The notes: generated from the letters alone by a model not told the origin. Counted from the first letter of the stretch, positions 25,216-39,886 are shown. The stretch: 64,000 nucleotides of DNA from Oryzias latipes (GCF_002234675.1 NC_019866.2:8399261-8463260), one strand, 5' to 3'. Made by a program: numbers and translations.

Positions 25216-28000
25216 GGAGTATGACTCATTATTTTACATCCAACATCAGAAAATACATGCAGGAGTAGTTCAGCTATTGCTGATGTGGCATCATGATAGT
25301 AAAATCATCTTCAATTTATACAAACAAACCATCTTGAACAGAACTAATATTTGTTTTACTAGGATGTTACCCTTACTTCCACAGAATTAACGGAAACGTG
25401 ACCATACAAGCCAACTCTTCATATTTTCAGTTTCTGAGTTAGTTCCAAAAACTCCAGACGTTGGTGACTTTGTCAGCTTAAGAGGAGGGGTTGATGACTG
25501 CCATCTGGTCTTTGCTTAGCAAACAGACTCAAACTGTCGATGTATATTTAATGTCAGCAATCGTATCTGCACCCTTACTGAATGATCAATTTCTTTGCTG
25601 CTTCTGCATCTCATAAAAGAATGCTGAACTTTAACTTCTAAATGACGGTTTCACCACAAAACTGACAGACGTTACATCACTTCTGGTGTTGCTAAACTGC
25701 AAAGACACAGGGAGTAGATTAAAAAAGTAATTAAAATTGCTCTAATGATGACTGCTTTGGATTTGAGTGGTTTTCTTAAGGGTACTTCACCGAGGCTCTG
25801 AAAACATGGTAATCGTTAGGAATCCACAAAAGTCATGAAAGGCACCCTTCTTGCCACAGTTGTGTGGTTTTTTTTGTTGCTATCTACCATCACACATCTA
25901 CCCTGAATCAATCTAATAAAAAGAACAAGACATTCAATCATGGTTGCTGCTGATATTTAGAACACAGAGACACAAAACTGGACCAGAAGAACAATCTTCT
26001 TTTTATGTTTTTTTGGGAACAATAAGATAAGTTTACACGTATGTGTGTCACTGGATGGGCGGAACATTGATAAACTGCCAGATTGAGTTTCTGAATCTCA
26101 AAGGGATATTTTACACACACATTTATGGACCCACAGTTATCTCAGAGTGAGACATAATGCCACATAAATGACAAATTATTATTTTTTAAGTTATTTATCA
26201 GCTCCTTAGATTAAGTGTCCTGAATGTTAGTTTTCAATGCACAGATCAAGTTCCTCCAAGCCAGAATAGAAGAGGTTCTGGTCTTAAGCGATGAGATAAC
26301 GCTGCATCCTTTTTGGAAGTTAGTAAAAGATGGATGGATTTCTTGTAAACTTGGAGCAACAGAGAAATGTGGTCCAGCCTGAATTTAAGCCCAATGTTTA
26401 GAGTGCAGAAGCAGATAAGCTGCTTTGACTCCAGACGCCTCTGTTGTTGGTAGAAGAGATCAAACCTTGGCTGCCAATGGAAGTCTGTCCAAATGACCCA
26501 TAAGCTGAGAGTCACATAACACACAAGTCATTGGTCAGCTTTTTTCTATGGAGATGTTCATAACATGAGCTGGTTAAATTGCTTTAAAAATGTGTCTAAA
26601 TGAAAAACACTGCAGCAAAAACAAAGCAAGAATAGCTTCTAAAGAGCAAACTTGCAAAAAATGACACGTCATTCGGTTCAAGCTGTCTGAATTTATTTCT
26701 GTGCAAAATCTGAGGAACATTTAGGACTCGTCAAGTACTGATTTAAGCTCTTATAAAAAGAAATTAAGGCTTGTCCCAGACAATTTTTGATGTCTGGGAT
26801 ACTTTTTACTGAGAAAGAGGAAGTCATAGGAGTGCTCTCGCTGCAGCTTCACTTTTTTTGTTCCAAATTAGCAGTGGAACCAGTTTTGCCTTTTTTCATG
26901 TCTGGATAGGTTAGTACACACAAACACATGGCAGTGACTCATAACTATTACTAAAAACAAAAGAGACAAGCACACCATGGCTTGTTACAACCATAGGGAT
27001 TTGGATTGTTTTTCCCTCGAGTAAATGTTGCTGCAGTTTATATATTATAAAAAGAAGGTAAATACGGAATGGAAAGTCCCCGCCTCAGAAAGCAAAGATT
27101 TGAAAACAATTAGATTTAGCTTAAGAATTAGATTTGATGCCTAAGACGAGCATACATACAGGCTTTGGCTGCACCTCTGATGTGTTTGCCTTGGGGGTCT
27201 TTTGCTCTTTGAGCAAGGATCTGCACAGATGAGTTATGTAAATAGTGCTTCGTCCTTTTTGTGCAGGTTTGGTATTTTCTGTCACTGCTCATTTCTGATC
27301 TTTTACCTTCTTACTGTCACGTTCTCTCAAGTTCAAATGTATGTCAGGTGACCACAGCCCCACGTAGGGGTGTTTTTAGACTACGGGAGATTTTGCAGCA
27401 TGTGCAGAATTCATCTTCAAAGGAAATACTGAACATTTAGGTTTTTTGGATTGTTCAAGGCAAGAAATACACAGCAAATAACCACGTTGTGATTTGAAAC
27501 AGAGCAAAAAGCAGAAGTTCCCAGCAGAATGCTTGGAATTAATGAACCAGTGCAGTTTTGTGCAATATACACAAAAAAGCAGTGTAAGGGGTAGATGGGG
27601 TGTGCATGGGGGTCCTAATAACAGCTGCCAGATGTGTGGAGTCCCCTGAGCCTGTGCACATTCTCACAGACAATGGAATGCTTGTGAGGAGCACTGACAG
27701 GAAGTGAGGTCATGGCTCTTGACCCCTCCCCTAAAGTCTCACTAAAAGATCCAGCAGTGCCACTAAAAGTGTCCTGTAATGGACCCCTCTGGCAGTGAGT
27801 GGTCACTCCATAAGCTCATCCCTTCCACAGACAGGAAAACCGTTAAGGATTCACCTCAAACTTCAACAAGACGATGTACTTTAAACAATTTTAGCAGAAG
27901 TGTTGAAAGCCGAAAGGTTCTTCGGTCACAAGATGTTCTTCCTTCCAAAGGAAGGAGATGTTTCAACATGGCTTTGTGGTGCTTTTTTTGTTCCTGACTG
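25216..28000. other. intergenic stretch without a recognisable gene
   Basis: AT-rich sequence with no recognisable coding exon, RNA gene or transposon terminus. Confidence 0.55.
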
Positions 28001-28039
28001 CAGTTATGGAATACTAGTCTTCCAGAGCTGTGCATGATA

Positions 28040-28250
28040 TCAACCTAAACAGCTTTAAATGTCAACTAAAGACTTATATTTTTAGAATGACTTAAATTCA
28101 GTAGTTGGTGACATCTTTTTTTATTTTTATTTTGCGTCATGTTGTTTTTCCTTCATTTGCTCATTTTAAAATGTTGTATTTATATCTACTTGTTATAAAG
28201 CACTTTGGCACCCTGACAGGGTTGTAAAATGCAGTTTAAATAAAGATTCA
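28040..28250 (+). repeat. possible 3' tail of a retroelement
   Basis: The order CAACTAAAGACTTATA, then ATAAAGCACTTTGGCACCC, then GCAGTTTAAATAAAG resembles the stereotyped tail found at many teleost retroelement ends and some 3' UTRs. No coding part is attached. Assigned from recall of the pattern only. Confidence 0.35.
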
Positions 28251-29149
28251 CTTACTCGGTTATTCAAATTGGTGGTTGTGGATACTAAGAGTTTATTCTG
28301 CAATCGTTTTGACCTCAGACCTCAAGCAGTTTGTAGACCTTCCTGAAAAACGGTCTGCTGTGGCCCCTTTACTCCCCAAAAAGGAGTTATGATACTGTCT
28401 TTCATATAATGACCAAATAGGAGTCTATACGTGATGGCTTAGTTTGTGTGTTTTCATAAGGAAAAAAATCAGAAAAGGTTTTTTTTTCTGTCACATGAAT
28501 CTTTCTTTTCCCCCACAATCTTTCACTTTTCAAAACCTAGTGTAAAAAAGAACAACAAAAAAACCCGGCTCATATCTGAATGTTCCGTTTCAGATTTCTA
28601 CAGAACAGAAGCTGGGATGCTTTTGATTTGAGCAGGAGCTTTCAGAACATTATCACATAGATGATGTCATGGCCACATGGGATGGATTGGGCTTTCAGGA
28701 TAATGACTGTAAAGACATTACTACCTCCTCTGGGGTAGCACAGAGGCTCTTTCACCCAGCCAGCACCTGCCTACTTATAGACACAAGTCTGATGATTAAC
28801 AAGCTCTGACTTCACCCTTCTTTTGCACCTGTAGCCCCAAATAATGTCAAAGGTGAATACTAGCGTTGAGTTCAAGCAAATCAAACAAAACAGAGGTAAC
28901 GTTTACATGGTTAAATTAGAATTAAAAAAAAGATCTGCAAGGAAATACACTGCTGGAAGCGAAAGGAAGTGGAGGTGAAACATCTGGACTTCATTTGTGT
29001 TCTCCAAAACGGAGAAAAAGATTCAAAAATAGTATTTAACAGTATTTTCCATATGAATTGCTGGCCGCATTCCTGACCAACTTTTCTTCAGGCTTTTACA
29101 GTTCGAGTGTGAAATGCGCGATTTTCATGGCCACATGACGGTTCCACGC

Positions 29150-29603
29150 TGTCTGACTCTCTCTCTCCAGTGTGTGGGTGTGCGTTCAGAGCGCAGCCTA
29201 TTGTGAGCGCGCGCCTCCGACGCACTCAACGGCTACTGCTTAGGAAGAAGACAATCAAAACGATCCCCTGGATTGGAGGCAACACGAGAGAAAGTGCCAA
29301 CTTTGCGAAACGTGGTCGGTTTTCGTGTCACTTCTCTGTTGGTAAAAAGTTTTTGGTCAGGTTGGGCTTTTAGGGGAACTCTGCATGTTTTACGCCGACC
29401 GAAATGGATTCACCAGACTAGACAAGTCTAGACCTACAGATGAAGTTTGGGTTGTCATTGTTTCCTCTCGGACATTGAATAGAGGACGGCACTGACGGTT
29501 TTACGCATCCTTTGTGGACACTGGTGAACACGTGATGGCACCTGGAAACGGATTCTGGTCTGTGCGAGATTTGGCGGCTCTATAGGCGACTGTATCTCAT
29601 GGG
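29150..29603 (+). other. s1pr2: candidate non-coding first exon and promoter of s1pr2
   Basis: This is the first CpG-richer block after more than 20 kb of AT-rich sequence (GTGAGCGCGCGCCTCCGACG near 29202). It ends in a strong donor, GGG|GTAAGT at 29604. No plus-strand coding exon lies downstream until the s1pr2 exon, whose acceptor is at 39885-39886. S1P receptor genes commonly have an upstream non-coding exon and one coding exon, so this is inferred to be that exon. It contains an upstream open frame of 36 codons (29385-29495). It could also be a separate non-coding transcript. Confidence 0.45.
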
Positions 29604-32600
29604 GTAAGTTTAAGCACTTTATCCTACCCGGTTATGACAACATTGACTTAGTTCAGCCTGAAAATGTCATTTTTGGCGCAATTAAAAAATGAACTCCACG
29701 AGGTTCCATTTTTGATCTGACTTTGATAAGAGGAAAGTTTTTGAACTAATATAGCACTGACTCATTCAGGGGAGCACCCATGAGAGCACGATTGCTCCAC
29801 GCAACCATGACTAACACCACCCAGCATGTCTGCTCACTGAGACAAAAGCTCCTGCAGTCAATGTTTGGATGCGTCTAACATTCTGCGCTTTACTGAATAA
29901 CTGACATTGTGTTAAATATTAACACTAGAGATTGCGGGTGTCCAGTTTACAGGAGGGGGCAGAGCAATGTGGTGTAGGTGGGTATGTGCGCGGCTGCGCG
30001 CAGGGGCCCTCTTTGGAGCGGTTGCGCAGCCTGCTGTGTCCCCCCTCCCTTCCTCAATCTCAGCCTGACCCCTTCGATTTTGTTGGGGCTTGTTCATCCG
30101 TCACTCTAAAGAAGGCATTGTAGTGAAAGGATGTATTAATAAGACAAAAGCTCCATTATCCCCGCGTACAGGAGTTAATCTCAGGCCAGGGGGTTGCTGC
30201 TGCACTCCTTCGAGGAAGCCAGCTTGCCCTCTGACCAAACAGAAACAAAGTTTGTTACCCGAAATTCAAATCGGGCGAAAACAGGATTTGTATTTGCATA
30301 CATTTTCATGACAAACTGTTTCTGTTGGTGGGCTGCATTTGTAAAGCAGAAGGAAGTTTGAAGTTGAGTAAACAAGCAAGAAGGATCTGTCGTTCTGGAG
30401 AGATAAATCCTGAAGGATGCAGAGGTGTTGGCAGGGCAGAAGGCATCCTGGAAGAATCTGGTGTGATAAGTTGATAAGAAAGAGGAACTAATGTTTAGTG
30501 CCCCGATAAAAGCCCCATTCTTCATCTGTGTGCTGCACAGTGTGGTGCTCATCAACAGGCTAAATGAAATGTAATATGATTTAAAAAACACAAGCTGCAA
30601 AGCATGTCAAATGAAAGCCAGCAAACATCCAAACTGTGATAACATCAGAAGTGGAGAGGGGTGAAAAGGAAGTGTGGTCAGCAGTGTTAGGACAGGACTA
30701 TCGAGTGTTGAAGGACCTGTCAACAGATCTATTGATACTAATGTTGTGCAAGAGCCACTGGTTTAGTTTTGGTCATGCGTGGCCTCCTTTTAGATCTCAG
30801 TATGACCAGCTGGAGATGGGGTGCAATGCCTCCACCTGGCTATCAGTGTTTGCTTCATGTGGTCATATGGTTCAGTGGATCTGAACAAAACCCGTCACCC
30901 CACCAAGTCAGACTGCTGTCAGGTTTTTCCACGTTACCATGCTTGGTCTTGGCAAGAAAAGCCTGAGGGCGCTGTGAGTGCTTTGGTCAGACCCTTTGCG
31001 GCTCCAGGAGCCCACAGCCAATCACAGACATGGAACCATACTTGTTATTAACATTTGCAGTTTCCATTGAGGACTTTTAAAATCTTTACGTTTGACCAGC
31101 ACCTCATGACTTCCAGTGTTCAGGCTGTGTGTTCCTCAGTGTTCTTCTTAAGCAGGCTGCTGCAATCGGACCCCACTCAATAGGGGCTGGCGTGAGAAAT
31201 GAAGACAAACAGATGAACTGCATAAATAAATGGACGTATAAGAGAATGGATGGGTAAATAAATGAATGGTTTTTTGGCGGTGGGAACTAGATTTGTGGGA
31301 CTTTTTCAGTGTAATGGGTCACTGCGGGGTTGGAGGCAGGAACAGATCGTGGGCGGGGGTTGCCGATCCCCGAAGGATGCTCACGTTTCGGGCCTAAGCC
31401 TGGGAGCGGTCTGCTTATCAGAAGCAACAACACATTTTTTTTAAGAGGAGGGAGGCAAGTCTTCTTCTAGCTTGTTCTTTATTCAGCCAGATCTGATACA
31501 TAACAACACTCAGAAGACCAGAAGAGTGACCTCCTGGAGGCAGCCTGTCGTTAACCTGCTCAGATGAAACCACACAGAGGTCGATAAATGCAAGCAGAAA
31601 GGAGTATATGGAAAGTGGGTTCTGCAAGCTTTGAGTTCTAGCTGGTACTCCCCTCTGCAGAAAAACACTTTCCTTGGGTGTGGCAGCTGGAGAAAAATAA
31701 ATGCCTTCTGTTCACAAGCTGCTGTAGTGCAAGTCACAACACACAGCTGACAGCATGAAGCTTCCTATTCAGACCCATGACTTGGGAGTTTCTGATCACA
31801 AGTATAAATTTGTTGTCTTTGGGTTTTTTTCTTATTTCATAATCACAGATAAAAAAAAAGGAAGTTTTTCTTTTTTGCAGGTGAAGAAACCAACATTTTT
31901 ATTCACCTTTTGGTCTTTTTTCTTGCTGCTCTGATTATATTAACAGATTTTCCAGTTTTGTGAAGAAAAAAAGTGTTTTTCTTTGCTGGAAGAGTGTTTA
32001 GCACAGCAGAGATTCCATTATGTCTGCTCTTTCAATCCCCTTCTACTTGAGGGAATTGGACAAGCCATGGACCCCCCATGACCAGGCACTGATGCTTGTA
32101 GCAGCATGCCAGGATTCCCCAAAGCTTCCTGGCGTGAGGATAAGTCTGTTCTCCTCTCACATTTCAAGCTTGGGCCATGCAGCACAAAAAACAGCCATCT
32201 GGAAATAATGCACAAAAATGGTTTGCATTTGAAGGATTTTTTTGGTGTGCAGTGAAGCTCTGTGGATCCAAACACAGTGCATCTCACAGAGACAATGACA
32301 AATAGACTGAATGGAGGGTTTCTGGTTACAGCTGTGGCTTTGGATGGATTCTGCAGCACTTTGCAACCTCTGTTTAGGTTCTGCAGTGATTTATGACCTG
32401 CATAGGAACAGCATCATACTGTCTGTTCTAGCAGCAGGCTTAATCAGTGTGGTCATGTTGTGGTTTCCTGATTTCTGCTCATTTTCAGAACTCACACTTC
32501 ACGCTCCTGGAGCAGGTACACTTGAAGATGCTGTGGTTTAGGAGACCTCCTCCTCTTCCTCTTTTGTCCCCCCCTTTTGGGAATCTTTGTTATACAGTCA

Positions 32601-35600
32601 GCTTTGTTTGTGCAGCTGGAAAACACAGCAGGATTACTTCAACACCCCCTTCCCTAGACCCCGAAGCATGCCAGAGTCTCTTTTTCTTAAATTTGGAATT
32701 GCCTCGTGCTTGAGCCTGGTGCCAGTGAGAGCCTGCTGAAACTTTTTGCCATTAGTTTACCTAATCTCTCAACCTCGTAAGCTGTTTTGGTCTTAAGATC
32801 CGTGCACATTAAATTAAATTCCAAACTATGATGACATGTTTGTTATTTTAGAAACGGCTATAAAGGCATCAGCCCAAGTCTTACACACATCACGGACACA
32901 GGCACACGCTAGCCAGATCATGATGAAGGTCAGACAGCTCTTTTGGATTGGGACAATTGAGAAGAAGTGGTGCTGTTTAAGTAACTGACAAAGACAAAAA
33001 GACCTCCGTTTTATACAGCAGAGGTCAAGCGTTTTCGTCGTTTCCACTGAAAAACTGATAGACTCGTTTTAATCTCTCTGCGTCTCTATACAAATATCTC
33101 AGACAGAAAGCCTATTCTGTTTACACAGATTCATCCATTTATCAATCTATTGGGACAAACATTTTGCTTAAATCAAATTGGTTCCTGAAAAAAAAATGTT
33201 ATTTGAGGCAGGAGGGGGGAAAAAAGGTCTAAATTGCTTAAAATAGCGGGGTGCAACTGTGGACTTTGTGGACGCAACAATGTTCCCTCACTAGGCAACC
33301 ATGTTTTTCTCCAAAAGCAGATCTTTGTTTAATAGATTGGCGTTTGGCTGAAGAGTCAGAGGAATTTATTTTCCTATAACAGGCGCAGAGGAAAAAAAGA
33401 GATGGAGAGCTCCACCGTTATTTCTAGGGGGGAAGTAGGACAAGTTATTTTTGTGACGCAATGTTAAGTGGTTAACTGAGTGGATCCTTTTTATTTTTCT
33501 CTCATTTCAGCACCACAAATACATGTGGCTCCAAACACTAAAAAAGCTTATTTACGTCATTTGCTTTAAATTGTGATGTTTGGTGTTCACAGCCTCACGG
33601 AACATCAGCTAATTACATTTTCTCTCACGCCTTTCCCTCTTATTTCTCAAAGAAGCAAGAGAACATGAGAAGGGGTGGAGTTCAAGTTTTGGTAGCAGAT
33701 TAGAAAAGGAGCAGAGAGGCAAGACAAAGGAAAGCTAAAAACGAGTGAAACCCCTTTATTACTGCAGATGTAAAGGCCAGAGCAGCTGAAACTCGACTCA
33801 AGCACAACTCAACCATCTATGAGCATCTTTAAAACAAATTTGGCCGTCTGTTTTGTAGAGGCTGCCTTTGAGTCTGGAGACAGGATCTGATAGTGTGCAC
33901 ATCTGACATGTGGATCAAACATTTTCAAAGATCATTGCAAGGTTAAAAGTAACCTCTTAACATGTACAAGTGAGGTTTAGCTTGACTTCTTTGACTGATG
34001 CAACTACCGGTGTATCCATTTTTTTAAGCCTATCAAACCTCGGGCCATTCAACTTCCTTTTTGCTGAGCTACTGTGGAAACATCTGATGCATTTGATGCA
34101 GTGGTTTTATTGGTGCGTACAACTTTTTTAAAAAAAACCCTCAGAAAATCACTTTTGAATAGAGCTGATTGCAGAACATTTAAAGCCTTTAATAGGGGCC
34201 ATAAGAACATGTCTGCTCCAGATGTGAGCTAAATAAGTCGGTCTTGATGTGACTTTAATCACCTCTTCGCAGGCTTGTCTTCAGATCTGTGTGGTAAGTT
34301 TAAATTATTTGAAGCAAAGAGGGCGTGTGAACGAGAAAACTGTGCTGTCTTAAAAGTCAGCTTGAAATGGAAATAAGGAAAACATAGCTATAAAAAAATC
34401 CTTAATTTGGAGACAAGACTTAAGCTGACAGGAATGGTCTAAGGGTGAATGTATTACAGTAATTGCCTCTCAGGCGCCACCTTCAGAGACCTCTTCCTCC
34501 TCCTACTGCTGGGGAAGGCATACAAAAGAGGGGGATGGAGAGGAGGGGAAAGGGGGTTATGGTTCCTGAGGCTGCGTGATGCCCTTCTTTTACACATCTC
34601 TTTGTTTTACGTTCCGCTGGCACTTCAGTGAACAAACAACTGCTGTGTAAAGAAAAAAAAACACCACAAAGTTACAACTTTGGCATTTTCAGGGAGGAAC
34701 TGAGAGTACCAAATCCCTGCAAAAATAAAAGAAAGCAATAACAGACGTTTACGTTCCAGACAGAATTGCACTGACAGATTGGATCCCTCAGAAGAGACTG
34801 TGCCCAAACTGTCAAACTGTTTGACGAGCAAAAGGGTAATCCCTAATTATGTGATGAAACCCCATGTATTGGGGACACCCACTCTCCTCATGTCTTGCAG
34901 ATTATGCAGAGTTTTAGTGAAGCCTGGGTGTGCATAATAGACAAAGGCAGAGCAGAGTTTGCCATTTTGAGGTAAAATTAGACACAGAAAACACTGGAGG
35001 GAAGTATTTAATGACGACTAAAAGGAAGTGCCTTGTTATTTACTCTGATCTGTTGTCACGATGAAGGTACGTTTCTAAAATGTTTACATTTCTGGACACC
35101 TAGATGTGAGTTTGTGAAATAGATGGATTCTGCTTTTATAGCTTACATTTTTTTAGAACTTAATTTTGCTGCTACCTCGATTGAATAACTCCCTGAACTG
35201 AAAAGAAACAGAGTTTTACATCACAACAGTCAACCCGTTCTGCTTTGATTGCAGCAGCAAAGCTCATCGCAGCATTTTCTCTAAAGTTTACTTTGTTTTA
35301 TCTGATTTTCTCCAACTCATGTATATTTACCGGAATTTGAACTCTTTCACCTGTTTCTTTTAAGGCATTAGTTACTTTTAGTTGTTACTAGTTTGACTTT
35401 TTAGGGTTTATCTAAAGGATAGTTGTATGTAAAGGTGTTTTACACCAATATTTTACTTGTAAATATGCATTAAAATCCTCCCTTTGAAGTTGTGACAGCA
35501 TTAAGTGTAAATGTTTTAAACATTACCCCATTTAAGTACATGACTTTTATGTGTACCTCAGAAATAACTTTCTATTTTGAGTGTTCTGCTTTTTGTCATC

Positions 35601-38600
35601 AGTTGTAGCTACAGTTTTATCCGTGTGCTTATTTGTAGTGAAGCGTATACAGAGATAAGTTTGATTGTTAGAGATAGACAGTCATGGAAAAGGAAAACTT
35701 GTTCTTGTTTTAGCCATCTTTTGGAAAACACTTTCCCGGTAACAAAGCAGGGTTCAGAGTCAGGACAGCAGCAACACAAATCCATCCCATGGTCACACTA
35801 ATAATCGAAACATGATTGCTTATTTCTAGAAATTGCCACAAAGATCAATAGCAAAAGGCTATAAATAATAAAACCAACCACAGGCAAAGGGTTCAGTAAA
35901 GTGGATTTGGAGACATTAGTGCTTCAATGCTGAAAGAAGAAGAACGAACTGTATTTCTGCATGTAGTGAGTAACAGTTGCAGAAACCCGCTGCACCTCTT
36001 TTTTTTTACATTGTTTTTGTCTATTCTGCGTATTGATTTTCCTTCACAACAGTGTCTCCAAAACCTAAAGCTTAACAACTCGGGAGAATATCTGCAGACT
36101 TGATCATGCATATATGTTTGAAAAAATCTATTTCCTTTAGAGATGCTTCTGTGGCAAACTCTGTGGTTAGAACAGTTGCAACTCCTCCACTGAGTCTTGT
36201 GTGTTCAGGTATGAGGTTTGTGTGACAATTTTGCGTAACGTTTCATGCAGAAACTAATTCTTTGAAGTTGTTTTATAAGCCTTCAGTTTAATGTAAATAT
36301 TCTTTGTTTGACTGATATTGAAATGTGTTGGGTCTTTGTCAGGACACAGGAATAAGACAGGTGTACACAAATCTTTCTTTCTGTTGGCAAATCATTCCCC
36401 CAGATGAGATTTACCTTTTTAGCAGATGAACAAAGCAGATTAGAGAATTTCACAGCGACAGAAAGTTTTTGTCCAATTGGGATAATTCCATGAAAAATAT
36501 TGTAAAGAACAAAGGAAGCTACAAAAGCTCCACAATCTTAAAAAAGCACAAAAATAAATATATTTGTTCCAAAAGTGAGCATCCTGTCTGAACTATCCGA
36601 TGATGCTGGCACGTAAGCGTGACAGGAAGAAGCTAAAAAAAACTGGATTGTACCTGTTTGTTGTCATTACAGCTGCTTTCGTGCAGGGAGAAAAAAAGGT
36701 CAAACTGGAGAAATATGTCACAGGATGTGTTTGACCACAAAGTGCCGTACAGCAGCTCGACACTGGTGACTCCTCTATTTGTCAAACACAAATCCATTTG
36801 AATGCCTGCAAGATTAAATACAAACGATAACTGTCTAGGCTTCTTATCTGAAACAACTGTTGCAGAGTGTGAGGAACAGTGTGTCCCTTTAAATGTATTT
36901 CCGAGTGCAGCAGCTGCATCAAACGTGGGTGCTGTTGTTTTAGGAACTTACCCCCTAGGGAAAGTAGAGTGGGGTTTCAGTGGTGGATTACAGGTACAAA
37001 GTGGGCGTGGAGACCTGGTAAACAGACGTTTTCTAATTAGTGCTTATCAGGTGTAGTAAGGGAAACACCTGATGCCTTTGTAAAACCGTCCATGCAAATT
37101 TTTATAAACTGTGTGTAATATCTGCACAAAAGGCTTCCGTGCGTAGCTTTGGTGATAAGCACGAGTTGTTGGTTTTTTTCCTTTTGCTTGTGTGGTTTTG
37201 AAAAAGCTGAGCTCACAAAAGTGTGATTTCTGGTCACATCCCCTTGTTAAAATATGCGGCGCCAATTGCGTGCCTGTTTTCAAAGAGCTGCACACGTTCC
37301 AGTGATAGCTACGTGACTTTTGATAGCATATCCTGTTTCAATAGAGTGTCGCTTGTCTATCACCTTTCTTCCACTGTCCTTGTTACACTCACTCACTTGT
37401 TTTGCCACCAACACAAGCTAGTTTTAAGATTTGCTGTGAATTCCTGACAGGATATGGAGCTGTTTTTCTGTGAAATGGCTGCAGCTATGAACACAGTGCA
37501 CATGAAACCACATCAACTTTTCACCTCAAAGCCTACATATATGGCTTCTTTGTCATGCTGAAGCACTCATATGTCTTCTGTATTTATGAGCTAAAGGGAA
37601 ATATGTTTATAGTCTAAAAAGTGTACTAAATGTTGCAGCAATAGTTGCCATTTTGACTTTTTTATTGCAGTTTCTCATTATTTTGATGTTGGTTAACAAA
37701 GCAACCATTAATTGTCAGTGCATGACAACACTTTTGACAATGTGTCGGCGTCTCTTTTGTGACAGTCTGACAGAGGTGTCTGGGTCGAATGTAGGGCACA
37801 AGTTTAACAAAAGAGGCGGGGGTTTGTGTTGGAGCAAGCCTGCGTCTCGGTTGGCCAATCAGTGTGGCAGCATCTGAATTGCACATGGCAGGTAGAAGAA
37901 GGGCTGGGCTCCTTCGAGTCACCGCTGTTGGCAAACCAGCCCGTCAGGTTTGGAACAAGGAGTGAAATCCCTTGATAACAGATGACTCGTGATAGGAGGA
38001 TCTGCAGTTGTCTAAACAACAGATGGGAAGAGAGATGTCCAGAAAAGAATAAAAAAAAACTAGCTGAACAAAAAGATAGGACAGTATTAGAGAAATAAAA
38101 TAAAAATCCAGGGTTTTCTTTAAGCAGACAGGAGACTGGGAGGAAGCAGATGTGGACTTTCCATGCATAAAATCATTATGTGTCCATATTGCTGAATAAT
38201 GTAATTACCCAGGCACAGCTGGTGTGAGTGGTTAATCTCAACTCTTCCATTTGTGTCTCTTGATGGAAAAAAAAAGCGATGGAGAGCCCTCCTGACATGG
38301 CAGTTCAATAAAGAAGTGATGGACTGTAACTACATTTCTGCCATGATACAGTTATATCCGCCCAATGGGGGATTCTGGTTGAAGGCCAGAGCTCTCCACA
38401 GTGAAGCAGACTACAGTTAGTTGTTCCTGTTAGAGGAAGCTAGATCTTACTGGCAGTCTTGTTGCAGCTGCGAGCACAACATGCTTGCTTGTGAGTAGCT
38501 GTAGCAATTAGCTGTGTTGGTAAAAACAGATTTCTCTGCTTGCACAAGAGTCGAAATTGTGAGTGCGTGTATACTCATCCCAGTCAGGTCTCAGATTCTT

Positions 38601-39886
38601 GCCTTTGTGTCCAGATGCCGTTCCACATGCATGCTCACTGTGTATGTCTCGTTTCCTTTTTTCAAATTTCGGTCTCCTAAGGTTTGACTCTAGCTCAACT
38701 AAACGGCGAAGCAGCTCAGTTTTCAGGCCAGGGTTTGCTGCAGCTGTCCAGCTTAGAAAAAAAAAAGGGGAGTGGAAGCATCAGCGTTGAATTACCTTAG
38801 GAGCGGTGTAGAGATCCAGTTACTTTTGACAGGTTTAAGACACCGGCTCCGTCTCTAATTAGATTTGCAGGCCCTCAAACTTTCTTTTGTGCTCAGTCGT
38901 GACGCTGCAGTCCACTTTAGTTCACTTTAAAGAGTAATTTGAAACCAGACGAGCAGTGCGTCTGTTCCTTTTTTTTTTTTTTTTTTGGGATAAAACTTGT
39001 TCGTTAAAAAGTTTCTGACTGTTTTCTCACTAATCTGATTTTATGAGAAGTGTCTCTGAAGTGAATACTTTCTGTTTAGGCTTGTCAACGTGTGATGCTA
39101 CTGTACACCACAATCAAGTCTTAACAAGCTTTTTCCCTATAAGTGAGCCGAGCCCCCACTTTTTTCCTCCTCAGGTGTCTGTTTGATTTGTTGTTAGCTT
39201 TTCTCAGGAGGCTGGAAGTGGGTGGTTGGGCAGGTCAGGACGAAGAGGTCTGGCTGATCTACTAGCTTTGCTGCAGTTTAAAGAAGTAGCTCACCGAAGT
39301 GGAATGGTTCACTCCCTACAACAATGCAGCGCGTTGACAGCCGAGTGCTCGGACAGGGTTGGTGGAATGCCCCATTCGGACTATGAGGGCAACCCTTTGT
39401 CTAGACACTTCCACCCTCCGAGGGTTTTGAATCTTTTACTTGAAGATGACGTCCTCTGCACAGGTTCGGGATCAATAAAAATGTGTTTATTGTTCTTTTT
39501 TATTTCTAAATTGGGAAAATTAACTATTTGCTTATTAATGGCTTTATCTAAACATAGTTGATTTCCTTTTAGGCGCAGCATGTCTGCACAGTCCTACATT
39601 TCTGCGAAGTAACTTAACAAGAGTTTTCTGTTTTTGCTCTCTTAGTTGGACTTTAATCCTGATTTTTTTCCTGTAACTTTCAAGTTCTTTTTGATTGGTG
39701 AAGATTTTTTTTTTTTTTAAACAATTTTTTTTAAGCTGTCGGCTGAAGAGCACGTTGCTGCCTGGATACTTTGTTTTGCAGCAAGTTCAGTTCCTTTTCC
39801 AGTCATGTCTGTTTGCTTTAAGGTTTATTTCAATGATGGAACCACTTTTCCTCAATCCTTAATGCAGTCATTCTCTCTGTCCACAG
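29604..39886 (+). other. putative s1pr2 intron (about 10.3 kb), no other gene seen
   Basis: Bounded by the donor at 29604 and by an acceptor (CTCTCTGTCCACAG) ending at 39886. Inside there are homopolymers (T tracts near 38970 and 39700) and short random open frames only. The human neighbour MRPL4, which lies between S1PR2 and ICAM1, was not recognised here. If the first-exon inference is wrong, this is simply intergenic sequence. Confidence 0.45.
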
